From positions 1-17,206 of the forward strand of contig CAMFPD010000023.1 of assembly GCA_945971355.1 (NCBI GenBank): a stretch of 17,206 nucleotides of DNA, written 5' to 3'. The translations under genes and the position numbers were made by a program. This DNA comes from an uncultured Lachnobacterium sp. Lineage in GTDB: Bacteria > Bacillota > Clostridia > Lachnospirales > Lachnospiraceae. Positions 6,190-13,559 of the stretch are shown one piece after another. The notes beneath the pieces were generated by a model, which worked only from the letters and a program-made list of their open reading frames with translations, did no database searches and was not told the origin of the DNA. Each line of letters starts with the position of its first letter. Position 1 is the stretch's first letter.

Positions 6190-8862
6190 TTAATACTTCA
6201 AGTATGCCACAGCAAGAGTTCCAAGTCCTGAATAACATGCATTTGAAACTGAGCAACATTCCAGAAGTACATTGTCAAATCTGCCACTTCTGTCTATTTC
6301 CTCCAGAATCTCTTTCTGATTCTTTAAAGGAATAGCGGCATGGCTAATGTATACTGTTTCAAAGTCAATCTTTCTATGTTCTTTTATTAATTTACGAATT
6401 AACTTTTTATAACATGATTCAAGCTTACCAAACATCAGCACTTCTATCCTGTTACTATTGTGGCTTATTCTGGTAACAGAATGCACAGATAATAAATCAA
6501 ACAGGCTGTTGAAAATACTGTTTCTACGCCTCATATTACTTACTCTGCTTACATTTACCACACCAGGAGTAAGTACATGGCAGCAAATCTTTGTCTTAAG
6601 CTCTTCCACTTTTTCCAGAACCATATCCACAGACGCTCCCTGATTGATAAGGGCTCCAAGCTTCATTAACATAAGCGCCATTCCGCTGGATGTCTGCTCT
6701 GAATCAATTACATGTACGTGGCCAAATCCACGGGCAGCTTCTAATGCAATACCATAGTTTGGACCAATTGTTTTTCCAACAGATATATGAATAACATCCT
6801 GTGCTTCCAGAAGGCATTCAGCAAAGAAATTTTCATAATCCTGAACAGTGGCTGGAGCTACCTTAACCGCATCTGCATTATGACTTAGTATCTTGGTTAA
6901 ATTATCTGTATTTATCTCCTTTGTATCACTAAATCTCGCTTTGTCAGTACATATATACATATACATCATTCTAATATCAAAGGATTCATATATATCTCTG
7001 GATATATCACAGTTACAGTCTGTTGTAAGTATAATCCTCTTCTGACGTCTCGACCTGGTAGATAATTGTGTAGGTGTTATTGCCCATTCTTCCTTCTCAT
7101 TTAGTCTATACTCCAATAAATCATCAGGTAAAAAGCTAAGAATTATTTTTTCCAATTGGATTCCACTAAATGGTTTCTCAAGATAAGCGTCAAAGCCCAT
7201 CTCGAGATACTTCTTCTCATTCTTACTCATAGCATCTGCCGTAAGAACTACTACAGGAGTATTTTGGTTCAATCCATTTTCCTGCCTTCTGATCATGGAA
7301 GTTACTTCTTCCCCTGTCAATTCAGGCATCATATAATCCATTAAAATAAGATTGTAAAAATTAACTTTTGTAAGCCTGAGTGCATCGTAGCCATTGGCAG
7401 CCTTATCAACTTTAATTTTGGTAGAACGCAGTAATTTTTCAACAACCATTCGATTCATATCGTTATCGTCAACGACAAGCAGCTTTGCCTCTGGAGCCTC
7501 AAAGCTCTGATGATACAAGCTTCTGGCTGTTTTGTTTCTGGAAATAAAATCTACTACTCCAACAGGTCTATGGTCCACTATTTTCTGCTCAAGAATCATT
7601 GTAAATGTAGATCCCTTTGTATATATACTGTCTACAACAATCTGACCTCCCATAAGTTCCAGAAGCTGTTTACTTATGGCTAGTCCCAGTCCAGTACCTT
7701 CAATTCCCTTGTTAGCTGAATTATCCACCCTCTTAAAGGAATCAAACAGTGCCTCAAGATTTTCTGACTTAATACCAACTCCAGTATCCTTTACAGCAAT
7801 CTCCAGACGACAGAATTCTTCTCCAATTTTCTCTCCATTGATTGAAAAACTAACACTGCCCTCCTTGGTATATTTTGCAGCATTTGTCAAAAGATTAAGA
7901 ACAACCTGTTTTATTCTCTTATCATCACCATATAATACAGAAGGCAGGTTTGGATCCATATCCACCAAAAAATCAATTTTCTTCTCAATGAAGCGAACTC
8001 TAATCATATCCACCAGCTCGCTAATCATATCCTTTAATGAATAATCATCTTCAACTATTTCCATTTTATTATTCTCAATCTGAGACATATCAAGAATATC
8101 ATTAACAAGAGAGAGTAACATTTTGCTGGCATTCTGAATATTAGCCGCGTCCTCAGCAGCTTCATCAGATATGTTTTCCTCCCTCATAATCATCTCATTT
8201 AGACCAATAATTGTATTTATAGGAGTTCTGATTTCATGACTCATATTCGCAAAGAATACAGAGCGGGAATTAGCTAATTCCTCTATTTCATCTCTTTGCT
8301 CCGTGGCGAGTTTGCGAGCATTTTCATACCCCCATATCTGATATTTTGTCACAAGACCAATAAACAGACTCACAGTAATCACTCCATACAGTGAATCTAT
8401 ATACACAGCATGTCTTCCCGAAAGCTGAACAACCGTTTCCGGGTGCATATAACTCACTATGTAACACGCAGCATCGATAGCAATTGCAACGGCCAAATAA
8501 GCTACCATCTCCGCCCCATTTAGCATACCAATTATATAGAATATGCCGAGTACAAACCACATTGATGATCCGCCCTCTATGGCACCATTGGTAAAGAAAA
8601 CATAAGGAAAAACAAAAAAGACTGTGACAACACAAATAAATCTGGCGCCAAACTCTACGTTATTATATTTTCTTGACACAAAAATACATAATATAAATGC
8701 CAAATTCAGGCCAAACAATGGCAGACTTCTCAGAAAACTCTTATAAACAATTAAATCTTCCACAGAAGTAAGTACACTAATTACCAGACCAACAATTAAC
8801 AATCTGCGTATAAGAATTTGTCTAAGGGTATAATCTGACTTTGTATTGTTCTGTTCATTCAT
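6190..8862 (-). CDS. Membrane hybrid histidine kinase with receiver and C-terminal DegV-like domain
   Basis: An 890-residue protein. Five or six hydrophobic helices (about 18-36, 47-63, 73-92, 101-118, 118-138, 153-172) anchor it with little outside the membrane. HisKA has FFANMSHEIRTPIN with phospho-acceptor His209. The HATPase domain shows NLLTNAAKYT (323-332), DTGVGI (359-364) and GTGLGL (389-394). The receiver (about 459-578) has Asp465/Asp466, acceptor Asp509 (LILMDYMMP), Thr541 and Lys563. From about 608 to the end a separate domain reads ILTTDCNCDIS, HISVGKTIGPNYGIALEAA, VHVIDSEQTSSGMALM and ends GLGTLAVAYL. This follows the DegV/FakB fold order, although the usual TSQPS box is replaced by APATVQDY. 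DegV proteins bind fatty acids, so lipid sensing or a lipid-linked output is possible but unproven. The ATG at 8862 lies 4 bp after the previous kinase gene, with GGGGGTG before it. It has no HPt. Confidence 0.88.
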   Translation of the reverse strand: MNEQNNTKSDYTLRQILIRRLLIVGLVISVLTSVEDLIVYKSFLRSLPLFGLNLAFILCIFVSRKYNNVEFGARFICVVTVFFVFPYVFFTNGAIEGGSSMWFVLGIFYIIGMLNGAEMVAYLAVAIAIDAACYIVSYMHPETVVQLSGRHAVYIDSLYGVITVSLFIGLVTKYQIWGYENARKLATEQRDEIEELANSRSVFFANMSHEIRTPINTIIGLNEMIMREENISDEAAEDAANIQNASKMLLSLVNDILDMSQIENNKMEIVEDDYSLKDMISELVDMIRVRFIEKKIDFLVDMDPNLPSVLYGDDKRIKQVVLNLLTNAAKYTKEGSVSFSINGEKIGEEFCRLEIAVKDTGVGIKSENLEALFDSFKRVDNSANKGIEGTGLGLAISKQLLELMGGQIVVDSIYTKGSTFTMILEQKIVDHRPVGVVDFISRNKTARSLYHQSFEAPEAKLLVVDDNDMNRMVVEKLLRSTKIKVDKAANGYDALRLTKVNFYNLILMDYMMPELTGEEVTSMIRRQENGLNQNTPVVVLTADAMSKNEKKYLEMGFDAYLEKPFSGIQLEKIILSFLPDDLLEYRLNEKEEWAITPTQLSTRSRRQKRIILTTDCNCDISRDIYESFDIRMMYMYICTDKARFSDTKEINTDNLTKILSHNADAVKVAPATVQDYENFFAECLLEAQDVIHISVGKTIGPNYGIALEAARGFGHVHVIDSEQTSSGMALMLMKLGALINQGASVDMVLEKVEELKTKICCHVLTPGVVNVSRVSNMRRRNSIFNSLFDLLSVHSVTRISHNSNRIEVLMFGKLESCYKKLIRKLIKEHRKIDFETVYISHAAIPLKNQKEILEEIDRSGRFDNVLLECCSVSNACYSGLGTLAVAYLKY

Positions 8863-8866
8863 ATAA

Positions 8867-11599
8867 TCACACCCCCTTCTCCTTAAGCTTATTCATCACA
8901 TTTCTAAGATTATCAAAAGCAGACATATAATCGGAATTTTCAACCTTCTTTGGAAGCTGCGCTAAGCTTTCACATAATGCAAAACCATGATACTGGTATG
9001 TCATCAGCTCACAAAGAATAGACTTCATCTTGTCCTCATCAAACATATATACAGCATCTTCAAACTGTTCCAGGAAGTCGTTGCATTTCTCCTCTTCCAG
9101 TACAGGCATATTTGTTAAATCTATATTTATTTTTTCTTCTATTCCAATTCTTTTACCTATAACTAATCTGGTTCTGTCATATTCTGCCATCATTGCATCA
9201 TGATTTGCAAGAATGAAGTCTATGCGTTGCTCTTTTCCTGCCAACTCAAGTTCAAGACACATATTAGACAATTTCATTATACCAACACTCTTCATAGAGC
9301 TCTTGAGCCCATGAACAAGGATTACATAATTTTTCCAGTCTTTTTCATCATAGAATTTCTGGATTTTAGCTTTATTTTCTGTGTAATCATCATAGTGAAT
9401 TTTAAGTATCTCCTCCAAATCCTCAATAGTTCCACAGTATACAATTCCCTGTTTCTCATCAATATCTGGCAGGTTCTCTTCACTCTCTGCTGGTACACTA
9501 ACATTTTTCTCTGTTACAGTCTCATCAAAAACAGTCTGAAACTCTTTCTTGCTGTCAGGTAAATATTTATCCAGTATTCTGTGCATAGCTGCAAGTTCAA
9601 TAGGCTTCGCAAGGAAATCCTGAAAGCCCTCATTCAACAGCATCTCCTTGGCTCCTGCCACAGCATTTGCAGTGAGTGCAATAACAGGCAGATTGCTATA
9701 ATAAATACCTGTCTTTTCTCTTATCCTATGGAGGGTATCTACACCGTCCATCTCTGGCATCATATGATCCATAAATACTAAATCATAATCTTTTGACTCA
9801 AGCTTTTCAAGAGCTTCCTTACCACTTAATGCAGTCTCTATCTTAAACTGATAGTTTTTCATCAGACCACTCTCTACCTTTAGGTTGATTGCATTATCGT
9901 CTACAATTAAAACCTTTGCAGATGGTGCTGTGAACAGATTTCTATTCATATCCTCTCTGTTTAAGTTATTGTACTTCTTCTCCCCCTTTAGAATGATACT
10001 GATTGGAAGAGCATAAAAAGGCTTATACAGACGTATTATTTCATCTGAATGAATTTTTTCATCATCATATTCCTCTAGTATAATTACAACACCTGTTTTC
10101 TGTGCCAGATTATTAAAGTAGTGTTCATCCATTACATATTCATTTAGAGTAATAAAAACATGTGTGATGTAATTTCTTTCAACTCTTCGCTTTAACTCAT
10201 TCAAATTCTGACATATATGAACATTGATTGCCAAATTTTCCGCTATATTACTAATATTTTTGGAATACTCATTTCTAACACTTGACGCCGAAAACTGCAT
10301 CATATCAATATACACCAAAACATTAAATCTGAGAGGATTTTCTATAGTTATCATCTGCTCATAGGATTCAACCTTCTGTGGAACAATAATCTGAAACTCA
10401 GAGCCTTCATTTTTCTTACTTCTGACAGAGATGAAGCCTCCCATTTTCTCTACTATCGCCTGGGCGATTGCAAGTCCAAGACCTACTCCACCCTCTTGCC
10501 TGTTGCGCTTTGTATCTACCATGCTGAAGCTATTAAATACATTCTGCAGCTGCGCACTGTCTATACCAATTCCTGTATCACGAATAATTATACAGAGATT
10601 AATTCCATAGCTTTCCTTACGATAAGTCACTTCCAAAACCACACAGCCTTCTTCTGTAAATTTAACCGCATTAGACAATATATTGAGCATAGCTCTTTTC
10701 AGTTTCTGCTCATCGCCAACTATTAACGAAGGCATACTAGTATCAATATCAATGATAAATTCAATATTTTTATTCTTCTTCTGATTATTGACAATATTTA
10801 CAATGTCATTAATTGTTGATGTGATGTTATATACATTTTCAGAGAGTTCAAGCTTACCAGACTGAATCTCAGAGAAATCCAGCATATCACTCACCAGAGA
10901 AACCAGATTATGGCTTGCCCCTTGCAAATCAAGTACTTTTTCTCTGACATCATCCTTCAAATCTTCCTTTGCCAGAATCTCACTCATACCAGAAATTGTA
11001 TTTATTGGGGTTCTAATTTCATGACTGATATTGGCAAGGAAATCATCCTTTGTTCTCTCAGCAGTTTTAAATTTTCCTATTACTTTTTTGATATTATCTT
11101 CATTCTCAGTTCTGTGTCTAAGCCATGTGTAACCAAGATAAAAACAAAAATATATATTTCCAATTGGAACAACATATGTATACAAATCACTAAATTCAGT
11201 GATATCAAAGGTTCCTGCCACAATTCCATGATACAAAATGGTAAGAGTGAACCCTAAAAAAGCTGGAACATAAGCTATTATTTCTCCAAGAACACCAATA
11301 ATTATTATGAATGTAGCTGTAGGTATAACAATTGGCATAAAAGTATCCATCTGCGTTACATGTATAAACAATGACATAGACATAATTGTAGAATAAATAA
11401 TAGATCTGTAATTCAGGCTCTTGCACTGTGTCAGACAGACCGCTACAATACCTATCAATGATGCCAGCAATACTAATGTGCTGAAATATCCCCAGTCATA
11501 CACTACCGTACGCATTATCATAAATATTTCATCAAGTGTAAAAATCAGTACTGCTGTCCATTCTGCTTTTCTTTTATCTTTATCAACAATTTTGTCCAT
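8867..11599 (-). CDS. Membrane hybrid histidine kinase with pseudo-receiver, receiver and HPt domain
   Basis: A 910-residue protein. Several membrane helices span about 14-160. HisKA has DDFLANISHEIRTPIN with phospho-acceptor His193. The HATPase domain shows NILSNAVKFT (306-315), DTGIGI (341-346) and GVGLGL (371-376). A receiver-like region at about 424-540 retains KP (526-527) but has no acidic pair and no acceptor Asp, so it looks degenerate. A full receiver (562-677) follows, with Asp567/Asp568, acceptor Asp611 (LVFMDHMMP), Thr643 and Lys665. A C-terminal HPt (about 725-820) has VHGLKSSMKSVG with His763. This is a complete phosphorelay in one chain. The last 90 residues, after the HPt, are helical and not assigned. 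GGAGG lies four bases before the ATG. A hairpin terminator stands between it and the upstream MCP gene. The signal and the final output are unknown. Confidence 0.9.
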   Translation of the reverse strand: MDKIVDKDKRKAEWTAVLIFTLDEIFMIMRTVVYDWGYFSTLVLLASLIGIVAVCLTQCKSLNYRSIIYSTIMSMSLFIHVTQMDTFMPIVIPTATFIIIIGVLGEIIAYVPAFLGFTLTILYHGIVAGTFDITEFSDLYTYVVPIGNIYFCFYLGYTWLRHRTENEDNIKKVIGKFKTAERTKDDFLANISHEIRTPINTISGMSEILAKEDLKDDVREKVLDLQGASHNLVSLVSDMLDFSEIQSGKLELSENVYNITSTINDIVNIVNNQKKNKNIEFIIDIDTSMPSLIVGDEQKLKRAMLNILSNAVKFTEEGCVVLEVTYRKESYGINLCIIIRDTGIGIDSAQLQNVFNSFSMVDTKRNRQEGGVGLGLAIAQAIVEKMGGFISVRSKKNEGSEFQIIVPQKVESYEQMITIENPLRFNVLVYIDMMQFSASSVRNEYSKNISNIAENLAINVHICQNLNELKRRVERNYITHVFITLNEYVMDEHYFNNLAQKTGVVIILEEYDDEKIHSDEIIRLYKPFYALPISIILKGEKKYNNLNREDMNRNLFTAPSAKVLIVDDNAINLKVESGLMKNYQFKIETALSGKEALEKLESKDYDLVFMDHMMPEMDGVDTLHRIREKTGIYYSNLPVIALTANAVAGAKEMLLNEGFQDFLAKPIELAAMHRILDKYLPDSKKEFQTVFDETVTEKNVSVPAESEENLPDIDEKQGIVYCGTIEDLEEILKIHYDDYTENKAKIQKFYDEKDWKNYVILVHGLKSSMKSVGIMKLSNMCLELELAGKEQRIDFILANHDAMMAEYDRTRLVIGKRIGIEEKINIDLTNMPVLEEEKCNDFLEQFEDAVYMFDEDKMKSILCELMTYQYHGFALCESLAQLPKKVENSDYMSAFDNLRNVMNKLKEKGV

Positions 11600-11624
11600 T
11601 GTGCCTCCATTTACTACCTAATGC

Positions 11625-11654
11625 CAAAAAGCCGACGCTTAAATAACGCCGGCT
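11625..11654 (-). terminator. Intrinsic terminator or attenuator after the MCP gene
   Basis: On the transcribed minus strand, AGCCGGCG (11654-11647), a 9-nt loop, and CGTCGGCT (11637-11630) form an 8-bp stem with one G-U pair. The stem runs directly into five T (11630-11626). It lies 6 bp after the MCP stop codon and about 26 bp before the next gene's start. The short U-tract suggests partial termination, which would set the chemotaxis genes at higher transcript level than the kinase genes downstream. Confidence 0.75.
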
Positions 11655-11660
11655 AATCTA

Positions 11661-13028
11661 TTAATACTTTCCAAATCCATCTCCCAAAGAAATAATCTGT
11701 TCATTTGAATTATTTTCTACCGACGGAATATCATTCTCCACTGCTTCATATGACATTTCATTTTTTGAACCACGATTGTCAACACCAAGATTATATATTG
11801 AAATCATATCTCTCATATGAATTGCCTGATTTGATAACTCTTCACTAGCAGCTGCACATTCCTCGCTGGTTGCTGAGTTAGTCTGAACTACCTGCGATAC
11901 CTGATTAATAGCCTGATTAATCTGGGCTACTGCTGTAGCCTGATAATTTGATGCCTCTGCAATTTCATGAACTATCTTCTCGCTCTTTGTAACACCTTCT
12001 GTAATTGTAGTAAGGGCATTAGCTGTGTCATCTGCAATCTTTGATCCAGCCTCAACCTTCTGAATTGAGTCCTCTATAAGCTCTGCTGTCTCAGATGCTG
12101 CAGCCGCAGATTTAGCAGCCAGATTTCTAACCTCCTCTGCAACAACTGCAAATCCCTTGCCTGCATCTCCTGCTCTTGCAGCCTCAACCGCTGCATTCAA
12201 TGCAAGAATATTGGTCTGGAAGGCAATATCATCAATTACCTTAATAATTTTTGAAATACTCTCAGATGATTTATTGATGTCCTCCATAGCTGACATCATG
12301 CCCTTCATCTGTTCATTTCCCTGATTTACATATGTAATGGCATTATTCATAAGCTTTGCAGCCTCAGTTGCCTGATTAGCATTATTCTTTGTCTTATCTG
12401 CAATATCTGTAATAGAAGAAGTAATCTCCTCAATTGCACTTGCCTGCTCTGTTGAGCCCTGCGCCAAAGCCTCTGAAGCACTTGCAACCTGTGATGAGCT
12501 TGTCATAACCTGATATGCAGACTCATTAATATTAGAAAGTGCATTTCTATTTCTCTCAACAAGATCCTTCAAAGCAATTCCCAGTGTATCATGCTCTGAT
12601 CTAGGTACGATTTCCACGGTCAGATTACCTGCCGCAACAGACTCTGCAATATCAGCCTGTTTCTTTGTAACTTCAATAAGATACTTATACTCATTTATAA
12701 GCTGACTAAATTCATCATTTTTTTTGTAGTTGAACTCGATATCTGTATTGCCCATTGCAAGCTCTTTTGTGGCATTATTAGTCTCATTAAAGCCATTTCT
12801 TATAGAACCCAGTATGGCAATTCCAAATAAAGTAAATATAACTCCAAGTACAACTAATGAAATAGCTGAATAGATAGTATAATTGGTTAAATATCTTTCA
12901 GGGTTATTACTGCTCATTATGTTCTTAGCTGTAGAATATCCTGACCAAACTAGAAATAAACAGGCAATTTCAACAACTACAATAAATATAGCTGTCTTTG
13001 AATAAATTGTTTTTCCAAAATTTTTCAT
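11661..13028 (-). CDS. Methyl-accepting chemotaxis protein with minimal extracellular region
   Basis: A 455-residue chemoreceptor. Two membrane helices (about 12-30 and 53-75) are separated by only some 22 residues, so there is no room for an ordinary extracellular ligand domain. HAMP-like segments follow (about 76-125 and a second about 125-170), then the long coiled-coil signalling domain. The hairpin tip reads IAFQTNILALNAAVEAARAGDAGKGFAVVAEEVRNLA (about 268-304), the most conserved MCP sequence, which contacts CheA and CheW. After the helical bundle a linker of about 40 residues ends in GDGFGKY. The signal must come through the membrane, the cytoplasm or a partner protein. The ATG at 13028 is 2 bp after the cheW stop, with AAGGAG upstream. 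An adjacent receptor and CheW suggest a dedicated pair. A hairpin terminator follows. Confidence 0.95.
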   Translation of the reverse strand: MKNFGKTIYSKTAIFIVVVEIACLFLVWSGYSTAKNIMSSNNPERYLTNYTIYSAISLVVLGVIFTLFGIAILGSIRNGFNETNNATKELAMGNTDIEFNYKKNDEFSQLINEYKYLIEVTKKQADIAESVAAGNLTVEIVPRSEHDTLGIALKDLVERNRNALSNINESAYQVMTSSSQVASASEALAQGSTEQASAIEEITSSITDIADKTKNNANQATEAAKLMNNAITYVNQGNEQMKGMMSAMEDINKSSESISKIIKVIDDIAFQTNILALNAAVEAARAGDAGKGFAVVAEEVRNLAAKSAAAASETAELIEDSIQKVEAGSKIADDTANALTTITEGVTKSEKIVHEIAEASNYQATAVAQINQAINQVSQVVQTNSATSEECAAASEELSNQAIHMRDMISIYNLGVDNRGSKNEMSYEAVENDIPSVENNSNEQIISLGDGFGKY

Positions 13029-13030
13029 GG

Positions 13031-13537
13031 CTACTCGTCTCCTTCTTCATCATCTTCATCCAGTTCTAATTTATTATCAAGAGATGATAACTCCTCATCA
13101 TTGAGTAATCGTTCTGGATCCAGCAAAAGTTTTACATCATCGCCGACTTTTCCAATTGCATACACATATTTATTATCTGATGCATCTGCCTTACCCATTT
13201 TAGGTGAAGGAAGAATATTTTCCTCGGTAATTTCTACAACCTCTGCAATTTTTTCTACAATAAGCCCAACAACTAAATCCCTTACATTAATCACAATTAT
13301 GCAAGTTCTGTCGTTATATTCAAAGGGCTCCTGTTTGAATCTGAGTCTTACATCTATTACAGGAATAATTTTTCCTCTGAGATTAATAAGACCTTTGACA
13401 TAATCCTCACTCTCTGGAATCTCTGTTATCTCCTGAAATACAATTATCTCATTCACATATTCGATTTTTAGTCCAAAAAATTCATTTCCAGACTTAAAGG
13501 TCACATATTTATCTTTCTGCGAATTATGTTCAACCAT
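13031..13537 (-). CDS. cheW: CheW coupling protein
   Basis: A 168-residue CheW. It joins chemoreceptors to CheA in the membrane-attached signalling array. The beta-barrel domain covers about 9-150 and includes the conserved VKGLINLRGKIIPVIDVRLRF block, with the arginine that contacts the receptor tip, plus the final LLLDPERLL. The C-terminal tail (about 150-168) is strongly acidic (DEDDEEGDE), longer than in textbook CheW. It lacks any receiver domain, so it is CheW and not CheV. The ribosome site GGAGGGG is seven bases before the ATG at 13537. The gene is 22 bp after cheA and 2 bp before the MCP gene, so all three are translated from one message. Confidence 0.96.
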   Translation of the reverse strand: MVEHNSQKDKYVTFKSGNEFFGLKIEYVNEIIVFQEITEIPESEDYVKGLINLRGKIIPVIDVRLRFKQEPFEYNDRTCIIVINVRDLVVGLIVEKIAEVVEITEENILPSPKMGKADASDNKYVYAIGKVGDDVKLLLDPERLLNDEELSSLDNKLELDEDDEEGDE

Positions 13538-13559
13538 ATATCAACCCCTCCTTTCCTCT

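Noticed and set aside
7676..8044. A 122-codon rightward frame within the DegV-fused kinase gene
   Set aside because: It is an antisense shadow of the strongly supported HATPase domain.
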